Part shown: positions 8,623 to 17,837 of the stretch, piece by piece
Numbering within the stretch: position 1 is the stretch's first letter
Layout: the number at the start of each line of letters is the position of its first letter
Assembly (NCBI GenBank): GCA_016125505.1
Contig: WGLP01000003.1
Span: 310,001-374,000, forward strand
Source: Gammaproteobacteria bacterium
GTDB taxonomy: Bacteria > Pseudomonadota > Gammaproteobacteria > UBA6429 > Thiohalophilaceae
Length of the DNA: 64,000 nt
Direction: 5' to 3'
Translations under genes and position numbers: made by a program
The notes under the pieces: model-generated
The model's database searches: none
Told to the model about the DNA's origin: nothing
What the model saw: the letters and a program-made list of their open reading frames with translations, nothing else

Positions 8623-10407
8623 ATGCAAATCGCGCTTTCCCGCATTTTCCCCTTCCTAAGCTGGTGGCCGCTGGTCAATCGTCAGACCCTGCGTGCCGAC
8701 CTGCTCGCCGGCCTGACCGGTGCCGTTATCGTGCTGCCGCAAGGTGTCGCCTTCGCGACCATCGCCGGTCTGCCGCCGGTCTATGGTTTATACACGGCGA
8801 TGGTCACGCCCATCATTGCCGGCCTGTTCGGTTCCTCGCGCCATCTGATCTCCGGCCCGACCACGGCCATTTCCATCGTCGTGTTCTCGACGGTCAGTAA
8901 CCATGCGACACCCGGCACCCAGGAGTTCGTCGAGATGGCCCTGACCCTGACGTTTTTCGCCGGCCTGTACCAGTTGATCTTCGGCCTGGCCCGGCTGGGC
9001 AGCCTGGTGAATTTCGTGTCCCATACCGTGGTGATCGGCTTTACCGCCGGCGCCGCCATCCTCATCGCCACCAGTCAGCTCAAACACGTGCTCGGTATCC
9101 CGATCCCGACAGGTCACTCCTTTACCGACATCTGGGTCGTGGTGTTCGAAAGTCTCGGCAAGATCAATTACACCGTGCTGGGCGTTGCCCTGGTGACCCT
9201 GGTGGTCGCCCTGCTGGTGAAAAAATTCGTGCCCAAGCTGCCCAATCTTTTAATCGGGATGATCGCCGGCAGTATCGTGGCCTATTACCTGGGTGGCGAG
9301 GCCGCCGGCCTCAAGATGATCGGCACCATCCCCTCTGACCTGCCGCCGTTTTCCGCGCCGGACGTCTCCTTCGATACCCTGCAGGAGATCGGCGCCAACG
9401 CCTTCGCCGTCGCCCTGCTGGGTTTGATCGAGGCGGTATCCATTTCCCGCGCGATCGCCTCCAAGTCGCACCAGCGGATCGACGGTAATCAGGAGTTCAT
9501 CGGTCAGGGCCTGTCCAATATCGTGGGCAGTTTCTTTTCCAGCTATGCCGGCTCCGGTTCCTTCACCCGCTCCGGGATCAACTACGCCGCCGGCGCCGTT
9601 ACCCCGATGTCCGCGATCTTTGCCGCGGTGATGCTGCTGCTGATCATCCTGCTGATCGCACCGCTGATGTCCTACCTGCCGATCGCGGCCATGGGCGGTG
9701 TGATCATGCTGGTGGCCTATAACCTCATCGACTTCCACCACATCGGCAAGATCCTGAAGGTCAGCAAAAACGAAACGGCCATCCTGCTGATCACCTTTTT
9801 CTCCACGCTGTTCCTCGAACTGGAATTCGCCATCTACATGGGCGTGTTGTCATCGCTGTTGCTGTTCCTGAGCCGCACCTCCATGCCGGACATCATCAAT
9901 CTGGCGCCGGACCCGGAATCGCCCAAAAACGCCTTCACCAATATCGCGCGCAAACCGCTGATGCAATGCCCGCAGCTGAAGATCATCCGGATTGATAACG
10001 CAATCTACTTCGGTTCTCTCAATCACATCCAAAAGGCGTTGAACCGTATCGTCGACAAGGAAGGTATCAAACACATCCTGGTCGTCGGAACCGGTATCGG
10101 CTTCGTCGATATTGCCGGTGGCGAAATGCTGGTGCAGGAAGCGCAGCGTCTGAAAGCCATGGGCGGCGGTCTGTATTTCTGCAAGAACAAAAAGGCCGTG
10201 ATGGAATTCCTGGTCCGGGCCCACATCGTCGATGAAATCGGCCCTGAAAATTTCTTCGCCGACAAGAAGGAGGCGATTGCCACCATCTTCGCCAAACTCG
10301 ACAAGGACAAATGTTCAAACTGCACCGCACGCGTGTTCCATGAGTGCAAACTGGATCAGGTACAGACCAACGAAAGCGAACTACAGGCCAAGGGTGCATC
10401 CGCATGA
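8623..10407 (+). CDS. SulP-family anion transporter with STAS domain
   Basis: This 594-residue inner-membrane SLC26/SulP transporter starts with the typical LLAGLTGAVIVLPQGVAFATIAGLPPVYGLY signature region split over the first helices, followed by many hydrophobic segments to about residue 420 and a cytoplasmic STAS domain (about 440-560). SulP proteins carry sulfate, bicarbonate or dicarboxylates; the substrate cannot be read from sequence. Its position between cbbQ and cbbO favours bicarbonate. The tail holds a Cys cluster, C564-x2-C567-x7-C575, which could bind a metal or act as a redox switch. The stop overlaps the cbbO start (ATGA), so the two are translationally coupled. Confidence 0.92.
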   Translation: MQIALSRIFPFLSWWPLVNRQTLRADLLAGLTGAVIVLPQGVAFATIAGLPPVYGLYTAMVTPIIAGLFGSSRHLISGPTTAISIVVFSTVSNHATPGTQEFVEMALTLTFFAGLYQLIFGLARLGSLVNFVSHTVVIGFTAGAAILIATSQLKHVLGIPIPTGHSFTDIWVVVFESLGKINYTVLGVALVTLVVALLVKKFVPKLPNLLIGMIAGSIVAYYLGGEAAGLKMIGTIPSDLPPFSAPDVSFDTLQEIGANAFAVALLGLIEAVSISRAIASKSHQRIDGNQEFIGQGLSNIVGSFFSSYAGSGSFTRSGINYAAGAVTPMSAIFAAVMLLLIILLIAPLMSYLPIAAMGGVIMLVAYNLIDFHHIGKILKVSKNETAILLITFFSTLFLELEFAIYMGVLSSLLLFLSRTSMPDIINLAPDPESPKNAFTNIARKPLMQCPQLKIIRIDNAIYFGSLNHIQKALNRIVDKEGIKHILVVGTGIGFVDIAGGEMLVQEAQRLKAMGGGLYFCKNKKAVMEFLVRAHIVDEIGPENFFADKKEAIATIFAKLDKDKCSNCTARVFHECKLDQVQTNESELQAKGASA

Positions 10408-12743
10408 CCATCAGTCTCAAAGACTATGAATCCTGCATGAAGAGTGCGGCACCGGAAGTGCTCGCCATACTCGACAGCAGTTTTCAGGAAGCCGCGCGGG
10501 TCATGTCCTCCGCCGGCCTGCAGGCTTACATGGAAGGCGGCAAGGCTTTATGTAACCTCGGTCGCGGCAGTGACCTGGTCGTCACCTATCTGCAGGAAAT
10601 GCCGCAGGTCGTCAAGGAGTGCGGCGAAGATGTCATCCTGGATTGCGTCAACGCCGCCCTGAAGCTCGCCTCCATGACCTCCGGCGAGGTCATCGCGCTG
10701 ATGTTCGCCTCGTTACCGACAGCGGCACGCCGCCTGGGCGATCCCGAATTATTGCGTTCATATTTGCAACTGCTCCACGCCATGTCGTCCAAGGCGGCGC
10801 GTGGCCTGCGCCCGATGTTAAACCATGTCGACGAGTTGTTATCCAAGCTGACCCTGAGTGGCCTCAAACGCTGGATCAACTTCGGTGGCGATGCCTACCG
10901 CCGCGACCTGGGCAACCTCGTCAAATATTTCAATCTGGAAACCGCGGACAGCCGCAAGGTGCTGCAGGCGGAACGCCGCGGCACCCTGTTTATCGATATC
11001 CAGCGCAAGCTGGGATTTTACCTGCGCGCCCTGTGGGGCCGTGACTTCTTTACCCGTCCGGCGGCAACGGACCTGTCCACCTTCAAACCGTATATCGAAA
11101 ACCGCATCATGCATGTACACGATGCCGTGGATGATATGGGCGACATCAAGGGTATCGATATTTACCGTGCTGTCGCGGCACACCTGGCGGCGCATATGGT
11201 GTACAGCGAGAATGCTATCTCTGCTGAACAACTTTCACCGGCGCACATGTTTTTCATCGGCCTCGTCGAAGACGCGCGCGTGGAATATAACGCGATTCAG
11301 GCCTTCCCCGGCCTGTACAAACTCTGGCGCTCGCTGATTGACATGCCGCGCGAAGGCAAACTCGAACACCCGACCGCGGAGAAGCTGGAAAGATTCGCCC
11401 TGATGTTGATCGACCCCTCGGTGAAGGATGACAACGCACAGCTCACTGCCATCGCGGAAAAGTTTCACACTAACATCGAAGCCAACAAACTGAACAACCA
11501 GTTCAGCTGGCACCTCGGGATGGAACTGTTCAATCACTTCGCCAACACCAAGGACGTGCCCAGTCTGCGCATCCTCGAAAGCCTGCGCATTCCCTACCGT
11601 GATGACAATCGCTTCATCTGGGCATTCGAGGAATTCAAATGGGAAAATGACGCTGAATATCTTGCTGCCAGCCAGCGTCAGGTACGCAAACACGTCAGCG
11701 CCATTGAGATGGCCAATGAAGTGGATTGCGAACTGGCGGGTGACGATGCCCAGGAAGTGTGGATTTGCTCCACCGAGGTTTTCCCCTATGAAGATGACCT
11801 GGAGACCACCCAGAGCTACAACCAGATGTGGGGCAAGGAACCCATCTCGGACCCCTATCACTACCACGAATGGGATTACCAGATTCAGTTGCACAAACCG
11901 GATTGGGCAACCGTATACGAACGCCGCCAGCCCAAGGGCGACCCCGAAGAGATCGACAAGATCCTGCTGGAACACAAACCGGTGACCTGGCGCATCAAAC
12001 AGATCATCGACATGCTGCAGCCCGCCGGCGTCCAGCGCATCCGCAATATGGAAGACGGCGACGAAATCGACGTCAATGCCGCCGTCGATGCCATGATCTC
12101 CATTCGCATGGGCAAGCAGCCCAACCCGCGCATCACCATGCGCAATGTGCTCAACTCCCGCGACCTGGCGGTGCTGGTGCTGATGGACCTGTCCGAGTCC
12201 ACCAATGAAAAGATCGGTGATTCGGACAAGACCGTGCTCGAATTGACGCGCGAAGCGGCATCACTGGTCGCCACCGCCATCAACGGCATTGGCGATCCGT
12301 TTGCCCTGCACGGCTTTTCCTCTGACGGACGTCACGACGTGCAGTACTACCGCTTCAAGGATTTCAAACAGAAATGGGATGACGAAGCCAAGTCGCGCAT
12401 CGCCGGCATGCAAGGTGGCTTGTCCACACGCATGGGCACCGCCATGCGTCACGCGGCCTACCACTTACTCCGGCAACCGCAACGCAAAAAATTATTGTTG
12501 CTGGTCACCGACGGTGAACCCGCGGATATCGACGAACGTGATCCGCAACACCTGCGGCACGACACCAAGAAGGCCGTGGAGGAGCTGTATAGCAAGGGGA
12601 TCCTCACCTACTGCCTGACCCTGGATCCCAATGCGGACAACTACGTCAAACGTATCTTCGGTATGAATAACTACACGGTCATCGATCACGTCGACCGCCT
12701 GCCGGAGAAACTCCCCGTCCTCTTCGCCAGCCTGACCAAATAG
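10404..12743 (+). CDS. cbbO: CbbO-like VWA-domain protein, partner of CbbQ
   Basis: This 779-residue protein has a long alpha-helical N-terminal part and a C-terminal von Willebrand A domain. The MIDAS metal site is intact: D595-x-S597-x-S599 (MDLSEST) and the TDGEP loop near residue 703. This is the build of CbbO/NorD, which docks on a CbbQ/NorQ hexamer and uses the MIDAS to grip the client protein. The ATG at 10404 is chosen because it forms an ATGA overlap with the SulP stop and the CbbO-like sequence begins there. In well-known operons cbbO follows cbbQ and Rubisco; here it follows a transporter. Rubisco activation is the family role, control of the SulP transporter an inference. Confidence 0.88.
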   Translation: MTISLKDYESCMKSAAPEVLAILDSSFQEAARVMSSAGLQAYMEGGKALCNLGRGSDLVVTYLQEMPQVVKECGEDVILDCVNAALKLASMTSGEVIALMFASLPTAARRLGDPELLRSYLQLLHAMSSKAARGLRPMLNHVDELLSKLTLSGLKRWINFGGDAYRRDLGNLVKYFNLETADSRKVLQAERRGTLFIDIQRKLGFYLRALWGRDFFTRPAATDLSTFKPYIENRIMHVHDAVDDMGDIKGIDIYRAVAAHLAAHMVYSENAISAEQLSPAHMFFIGLVEDARVEYNAIQAFPGLYKLWRSLIDMPREGKLEHPTAEKLERFALMLIDPSVKDDNAQLTAIAEKFHTNIEANKLNNQFSWHLGMELFNHFANTKDVPSLRILESLRIPYRDDNRFIWAFEEFKWENDAEYLAASQRQVRKHVSAIEMANEVDCELAGDDAQEVWICSTEVFPYEDDLETTQSYNQMWGKEPISDPYHYHEWDYQIQLHKPDWATVYERRQPKGDPEEIDKILLEHKPVTWRIKQIIDMLQPAGVQRIRNMEDGDEIDVNAAVDAMISIRMGKQPNPRITMRNVLNSRDLAVLVLMDLSESTNEKIGDSDKTVLELTREAASLVATAINGIGDPFALHGFSSDGRHDVQYYRFKDFKQKWDDEAKSRIAGMQGGLSTRMGTAMRHAAYHLLRQPQRKKLLLLVTDGEPADIDERDPQHLRHDTKKAVEELYSKGILTYCLTLDPNADNYVKRIFGMNNYTVIDHVDRLPEKLPVLFASLTK

Positions 12744-12814
12744 GCCGCGGGACTGCTATGACGTTCGCGAGCAACGACTGCTTTAATCAATCCCATTATT
12801 AACCCGAGGTCTGT

Positions 12815-13423
12815 GTGCAGAACCAAAATCCGATACGTAATGCATCCCTGAATGTGATGTCACAAATGATCTTCTGGAGCCGCTGGCTGCAGGCGCCATT
12901 GTATCTGGGCCTGATCGTCGCGCAGGGCGTGTATGTGTATCACTTCATGGTCGAGTTGACGCATTTAGTGACCGGCGCCACCAAGATCGGCGAATCCGAG
13001 ATCATGCTCATCGTGCTCGGCCTGATCGACGTGGTGATGATCGCCAATCTGCTAATCATGGTCATCATCGGCGGTTATGAAACCTTCGTCTCTCGACTCA
13101 ATCTGCGTGAGCATCCGGATCAGCCCGAATGGCTGTCGCACGTCAATGCCGCGACCATGAAGATCAAATTGTCCATGGCCCTGGTCGGTATCTCTTCCGT
13201 GCATCTGCTGAAGACATTTATCAATGTCGGCTCCGTCGAGATCCCTGCCGGTGTCGGTCCCGCCATGGCCGAGCAACTCATCGCCGCCAGCCAGGTCGAG
13301 GTAAAGTGGCAGGTCATTATCCATCTGACCTTTATCATTTCCGCTATCGCGATGGCGTATACTGACAGAATCATGACCAAGACCCTGCTCGATGCGCATG
13401 GGAGTGCGGAGGCTGACCATTGA
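12815..13423 (+). CDS. YqhA / UPF0114 family inner-membrane protein
   Basis: This 202-residue protein has four hydrophobic stretches and the YqhA-type core (SRWLQAPLYLGL, GYETFVSRL, KIKLSMALVGISSVHLLK). The function of the family is unknown. A GTG start at 12815 is preceded by CCGAGGT at a proper distance. The gene is 71 bases downstream of cbbO and probably in the same transcript. Its stop overlaps the TTG start of the next gene. Association with a carbon-transport cluster is suggested by position only. Confidence 0.85.
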   Translation: MQNQNPIRNASLNVMSQMIFWSRWLQAPLYLGLIVAQGVYVYHFMVELTHLVTGATKIGESEIMLIVLGLIDVVMIANLLIMVIIGGYETFVSRLNLREHPDQPEWLSHVNAATMKIKLSMALVGISSVHLLKTFINVGSVEIPAGVGPAMAEQLIAASQVEVKWQVIIHLTFIISAIAMAYTDRIMTKTLLDAHGSAEADH

Positions 13424-13731
13424 AGAGCGATAAAAAATACGTTGGTATCCATAACGATGTCCAGGGCGGGATGACCGATACCGGTAAAATCATTCGCGAT
13501 GCCTGGGTTTTTGGCATCATTCCGGAGACGGAAACCTGCGAAGGCTGGATCTCGCAAGGTATCGAGGATCTCTGGACCAAGGTCAACAAGGAATGGGAGA
13601 AATACGGTTTTTCCGTCAGTAAACTGCCGCAGGAACTTCAAGAGAAATTCATGCGAATCCAGACTGAGGCCATGGCGCGCGCCAAGCAAGAGGGCTGGGA
13701 CCCTGACCGGGATGTCGCCGACGAATCCTGA
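13420..13731 (+). CDS. Uncharacterised 103-residue protein coupled to the YqhA-family gene
   Basis: The product is small, soluble and charged, without signal peptide or membrane segment. I do not recognise the family. It has a notable N-terminal core (VGIHND, GGMTDTGKIIRDAW, FGIIPETETCEGW) and an amphipathic, Lys/Glu-rich C-terminal half. The TTG start at 13420 is supported by an ideal GGAGG at 13408-13412 with a 7-base spacer and by the TTGA overlap with the upstream stop, which implies translational coupling. It may be a cytoplasmic partner of the membrane protein or of the CbbQ/CbbO/SulP set. Confidence 0.75.
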   Translation: MKSDKKYVGIHNDVQGGMTDTGKIIRDAWVFGIIPETETCEGWISQGIEDLWTKVNKEWEKYGFSVSKLPQELQEKFMRIQTEAMARAKQEGWDPDRDVADES

Positions 13732-13815
13732 AAAAATTGGTCGCCGTGATACGTCAATGAATTGATTTATGGAGACAGTTGCCCATACTGTATTGAGACA
13801 CCTTGATGTAACCCG

Positions 13816-14220
13816 ATGCGTTCACGACTAGATGATCTCCCGGTCTTTGAAACCCGCCAGGTCTCGATACCTGCGGATAACTATAACCTGGTGCACATCG
13901 CGCTCAAACGTCTTGGCAATCCGCTACGCTTCGAACTCCCGCGCTTGCGCACGCTCGATTTGATTCTGGAAAAAGATGCCTGGATCGTCGTGGATCGATC
14001 GCTCAACGATATTCCGGTGCTTGCCTGGATTGACTTCGAGGTGGCCCATCGCCAGGCCCTGCATGAACCCATCTTGTGCGAGCGCCGCAGCTATCACACC
14101 CACGCCATGCTCATTGTGGAAAAGGTCATTGAAGCCATGCATCTGATCCTGGGTGAACGCCTCAGTGCGCTGTCGCCGAACGGCGACGATCACGTCAGCA
14201 CGCTCAAGAAGCCGAGCTGA
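13816..14220 (+). CDS. Hypothetical 134-residue protein
   Basis: This is a soluble protein with no recognised family. It contains an alternating strand/helix pattern with LDLILEKDAWIVVDRSLNDIPVLAWIDF in the middle (described here in parts: a hydrophobic strand, a short turn, another strand) and a His-rich SYHTHAM segment before a final helix. No clear ribosome site precedes the ATG. The coding assignment rests on good codon structure and the fact that no other frame fits. It is 84 bases after the 103-residue gene and convergent with the Sel1 gene. Confidence 0.62.
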   Translation: MRSRLDDLPVFETRQVSIPADNYNLVHIALKRLGNPLRFELPRLRTLDLILEKDAWIVVDRSLNDIPVLAWIDFEVAHRQALHEPILCERRSYHTHAMLIVEKVIEAMHLILGERLSALSPNGDDHVSTLKKPS

Positions 14221-14273
14221 TTTCATACCCCGGACAAACCAAGGATCGATTGCAATCAAACAGCGCCAACGCG

Positions 14274-15059
14274 CTAGGGACAGGCGCGATAATCCTGACG
14301 GGCTCTGATCACACGCAAGGCCAGGCTGGCCTGCTCAACACCGTTTCGGGCGGCTTCTTTCCACCAACGGGTGGCTTCACAATAATCGCGCGGCGCAGCG
14401 TTCACATACAAGGTCCCCAGATTGTATTGCGCCATCGCATCACCATGCAGGGCGGCCTTGTGCCACCAGTGTTTGGCTTCCTCGACATTCTTTTTCACGC
14501 CAAAGCGTCCCGCCGCATACAGAATCCCGAGATTGTATTGGGAATCCGTATTGCCGTGGCTCGCCGCCAATTCCCACCACTTGATCGCCACGGCCACATC
14601 CTTCTGCACACCGTCACCTTTGGCATAGGCAACGCCAAGATTATGCTGGGCATGGATTTCGCCGGCAGCGGCGGCGTGTTGGTACCAATAGACGGCACGG
14701 CGTGCATCGCGCGCCTCGATGGTATTCGTATCGTAAAACAGGCCAAGCTGGTAAGCCGCTTCGCGATCCCCTGCCCGCGCCAGTTGTTCCCACAAACGGT
14801 TTGCCAGATACGGTTCATCGTTTTCATATGCGTGTTGCGCCGCACTGCGCAATCGCAGTGCCCAATTCGCACGATAACTGATTGCGTGAAGATCGACGCC
14901 GTGGCGAACACTGACCTGGCCGGGCATATATGCAAGGGTGTTCGTGCTAAGCAATTCAAGGCCCAATGACAAGCACAGGACAACGCCGGTAAGTGCGCGA
15001 AAAGATCCCGCAGTGATGACCGCGCGAGAATTGGAAGAGGCGGATAAGGGACGCTGCAT
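14274..15059 (-). CDS. Sel1-like repeat protein, probably exported
   Basis: This 261-residue protein has a hydrophobic N-terminal segment (about residues 18-42, GVVLCLSLGLELL) that may be a signal peptide or anchor. It is followed by four to five Sel1/TPR-like repeats of about 36 residues, recognisable by AVYWYQHAAAAGE, AIKWWELAASHGN, AKHWWHKAALHGD and ATRWWKEAARNG. Sel1 repeats are protein-binding scaffolds; a specific partner cannot be named. It is monocistronic, transcribed from just beyond the fba terminator. Confidence 0.85.
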   Translation of the reverse strand: MQRPLSASSNSRAVITAGSFRALTGVVLCLSLGLELLSTNTLAYMPGQVSVRHGVDLHAISYRANWALRLRSAAQHAYENDEPYLANRLWEQLARAGDREAAYQLGLFYDTNTIEARDARRAVYWYQHAAAAGEIHAQHNLGVAYAKGDGVQKDVAVAIKWWELAASHGNTDSQYNLGILYAAGRFGVKKNVEEAKHWWHKAALHGDAMAQYNLGTLYVNAAPRDYCEATRWWKEAARNGVEQASLALRVIRARQDYRACP

Positions 15060-15165
15060 ACAGTAGCCGATTGAATCCTGGATACACCAGATCTAGCGAC
15101 TGTGCCGGTAGCGACTTTAATTCACACCGCGGAATTGTGAGATAACAACGACTTAAATAAAAAAA

Positions 15166-15187
15166 GCGGGCCCCTCTCGGGGCCCGC
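15166..15187 (-). terminator. Rho-independent terminator of the tkt-fba operon
   Basis: A perfect 9-bp GC stem (GCGGGCCCC / GGGGCCCGC) with the loop TCTC is flanked by an A-tract on the left, which becomes a run of seven U in the minus-strand transcript. It lies 26 bases after the fba stop codon. A short T-run on the right could also give weak termination on the plus strand. Confidence 0.92.
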
Positions 15188-15213
15188 TTTTGATCGCAAA
15201 TGCGATGCCTGGC

Positions 15214-16287
15214 TTACGCGGCCTTGACGACCTTCACGTTAAGCTCACCGGAGGTGTAGCGCTTGACCATGTCATCCAGGTTGATCGGCTTGATCTTGGC
15301 AGCCTGGCCGGCGCAACCGAAGGCCTCGAAGCGAGCCTTACAGATACTGCGCATCGCTTTGGTGGCTTCCTTCAGGAACTTGCGCGGGTCGAAGTTGGCC
15401 GGGTTGTCATGCAGGTGCTTGCGGATGGCACCGGTAGAGGCCATGCGCAGGTCGGTGTCGATATTGACCTTGCGCACACCGTTCTTGATGCCTTCGACAA
15501 TTTCTTCCACCGGCACGCCATAGGTCTGGCCCATGTCACCACCGAAGTTGTTGATGATTTCCAGCCAGTCTTGCGGCACGGAAGAGGAACCGTGCATCAC
15601 CAGGTGGACGTTCGGGATGCGCTGGTGAATTTCCTTCACGCGGTCGATGCGCAGGATCTTGCCGGTCGGTTGCTTGGTGAACTTGTACGCGCCGTGAGAG
15701 GTACCGATGGCAATCGCCAGGGCGTCCACGCCGGTCTTGGTCACGAAGTCCGCGGCCTCTTCCGGGTCGGTCAGCAGCATGGAGTGATCCAGCTCGCCCT
15801 CGGCGCCGTGGCCGTCTTCTTCACCCATCTTGCCGGTTTCCAGTGAACCCAGGCAGCCCAGTTCGCCTTCGACGGACACGCCGCAGGCGTGCGCCAGTTC
15901 GGCCACCTTGCGGGTGACATCGACGTTGTATTCATAAGAAGACGGGGTCTTCATGTCTTCCATCAGGGAGCCGTCCATCATCACGGAGGTAAAACCGGAC
16001 TGGATGGAACGGAAGCACACACCCGGTGCCGCGCCGTGGTCCTGGTGCATCACAATAGGAATATGCGGATACATTTCGGTGGCGGCGGTCACCAGGTGAC
16101 GCAGGAACGGTTCGCCGGCATAGGAACGGGCGCCCGCAGAACCCTGCAGGATGACCGGGCTGTTAACCTCGTCCGCAGCCTGCATGATCGCGTGGATCTG
16201 TTCCATGTTATTGACGTTGAATGCCGGCATGCCATAACCGTGTTCGGCGGCATGATCCAGTAATTGACGTAAAGTTATCAGGGCCAT
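15214..16287 (-). CDS. fba: Class II fructose-bisphosphate aldolase
   Basis: This 357-residue zinc-dependent aldolase is of the Calvin-cycle (CbbA) subtype. Signatures are MHQDHGAAP with the zinc ligand and catalytic Asp region, [12 protein letters not shown], and the phosphate-binding NIDTDLRMA near the C terminus. It condenses or cleaves fructose-1,6-bisphosphate and may also make sedoheptulose-1,7-bisphosphate in carbon fixation. A strong AGAAGGAGGA ribosome site precedes the ATG. It is the last gene of the tkt-gap-pgk-pyk-fba run and is followed by a strong terminator. Confidence 0.96.
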   Translation of the reverse strand: MALITLRQLLDHAAEHGYGMPAFNVNNMEQIHAIMQAADEVNSPVILQGSAGARSYAGEPFLRHLVTAATEMYPHIPIVMHQDHGAAPGVCFRSIQSGFTSVMMDGSLMEDMKTPSSYEYNVDVTRKVAELAHACGVSVEGELGCLGSLETGKMGEEDGHGAEGELDHSMLLTDPEEAADFVTKTGVDALAIAIGTSHGAYKFTKQPTGKILRIDRVKEIHQRIPNVHLVMHGSSSVPQDWLEIINNFGGDMGQTYGVPVEEIVEGIKNGVRKVNIDTDLRMASTGAIRKHLHDNPANFDPRKFLKEATKAMRSICKARFEAFGCAGQAAKIKPINLDDMVKRYTSGELNVKVVKAA

Positions 16288-16345
16288 TAGGTCCTCCTTC
16301 TAAATGTGAGAAAAAACTGACTTATACAATTATATGCGTTGCTGC

Positions 16346-17803
16346 CTAATTCGAGTTGGCGGCATTGGGGTCCAACAGCTCACCAACACGTACAATTTTC
16401 ATGGCATTAGTGCCGCCCATCACACCCATCAAATCACCTTTGGTGATGACTACCAGGTCACCATCCCGCACCGCACCGCGTCGCAATAATTCGTCCACGG
16501 CTTCACGGTTGACTTCCGCGTGGTCCTTGCTGGTCGGCTCAAAGCTCACCGGGTAAACGCCGCGGTAAAGAGTTACTTTTCTACGCGTCTCCACGGAACG
16601 CGTCAAGGCGTAGATAGGGATACCCGAACTGATACGGGACATCCACAATACCGTCGAGCCCGATTCGGTCAGGGCGGCGATGGCCTTCACGTGCAGGTGA
16701 TTGGCCGAATACATGGTGGCCATGGCAATCGCCTCATCGATACGCAGAAACGTGGTATCGATCCGGTGATCGGAATGGGTCACTTCACGCTGCTTCTCGG
16801 CCTCGCGACAGATGCGATCCATGGCGGCGATCGCCTTGTCCGGGTATTTTCCCGAGGCGGTTTCGGCTGACAGCATGACCGCATCGGTGCCATCGAGCAC
16901 GGCATTGGCCACGTCGAAGACTTCCGCCCGGGTCGGGATATGGCTATGGATCATCGACTCCATCATCTGGGTCGCGGTGATCACCACGCGGTTATGGGTA
17001 CGTGCGATGCTGATCAGGCGCTTTTGCACCGGCGGCAGTGCAGCATCACCGATTTCCACACCCAGGTCGCCACGCGCAATCATGATCGCATCGGAGGCGT
17101 CGATAATGGATTCGACGACATCCATGCACTCCGCCCGTTCGATCTTGGAAACGATACCGCCCTGGCAACCGGCGTCACGCAACAGTTTACGTGCCTCTTC
17201 CACGTCGTCGGCATGACGCACAAACGACACCGCCAGATAGTCCACCTGCATCTTGGCGGCCAGCTTGATGTCATTACGATCCTTGTCGGTCAAGGCCGGT
17301 GCCGAGAGGCCACCGCCCTGGCGATTGATACCTTTGCGATCGAAGAGCTCACCGCCATTCACCACGCGGCAATTCACTTCGGTGTCATTGGCGTCGTTCA
17401 CCCACAGGGTGATCCGGCCGTCATCGAGCAACAGGGTATCGCCGCGTTTGACATCGTGAGGCAATTGTTTATAGGAAGTCCCGACGCGTTCCGCCGTGCC
17501 ATCATTGACGCCTAACTTGGTATCAATGATAAAGGTGTCACCTTCCTTAAGGTCCACCTTGCCGTTCTTGAAGCGTTCGATGCGAATCTTCGGGCCCTGC
17601 AAATCCGCAAGGACACCGACCTGGCGACCATGGGCGCGGGCGCGATTGCGAATGCGTTCGCAGCGATCAAAATGTTCTTCGGGGCTGCCATGCGACATAT
17701 TGATCCGCACAACATCCACACCCGCCTCGATAATCTTATCGAGCATTTTGGGATCGTCGGTCGCAGGCCCTAAGGTCGCGATAATTTTCGTTCTCCGTAA
17801 CAT
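16346..17803 (-). CDS. pyk: Pyruvate kinase
   Basis: This 485-residue type II pyruvate kinase transfers phosphate from phosphoenolpyruvate to ADP. It begins RRTKIIATLGPAT, has the INMSHG and DLQGPKIR blocks, and the active-site MIARGDLGVEIG. The gene lies between pgk and fba, 58 bases before fba. Pyruvate kinase within an otherwise Calvin-type run gives an exit from fixed carbon to pyruvate; this order is common in autotrophic proteobacteria. Confidence 0.96.
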   Translation of the reverse strand: MLRRTKIIATLGPATDDPKMLDKIIEAGVDVVRINMSHGSPEEHFDRCERIRNRARAHGRQVGVLADLQGPKIRIERFKNGKVDLKEGDTFIIDTKLGVNDGTAERVGTSYKQLPHDVKRGDTLLLDDGRITLWVNDANDTEVNCRVVNGGELFDRKGINRQGGGLSAPALTDKDRNDIKLAAKMQVDYLAVSFVRHADDVEEARKLLRDAGCQGGIVSKIERAECMDVVESIIDASDAIMIARGDLGVEIGDAALPPVQKRLISIARTHNRVVITATQMMESMIHSHIPTRAEVFDVANAVLDGTDAVMLSAETASGKYPDKAIAAMDRICREAEKQREVTHSDHRIDTTFLRIDEAIAMATMYSANHLHVKAIAALTESGSTVLWMSRISSGIPIYALTRSVETRRKVTLYRGVYPVSFEPTSKDHAEVNREAVDELLRRGAVRDGDLVVITKGDLMGVMGGTNAMKIVRVGELLDPNAANSN

Positions 17804-17837
17804 GCGTCTCGTCTTCTGTTTAGGAGTCTATAGAAAG

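Noticed and set aside
15131-15149. Segment resembling the lac operator (GGAATTGTGAGATAACAA)
   Set aside because: Three central bases of the lac operator are missing, which breaks its symmetry, and no LacI-family gene or sugar operon is near. A T-N11-A reading as a LysR-type box is possible but unsupported by a neighbouring regulator.
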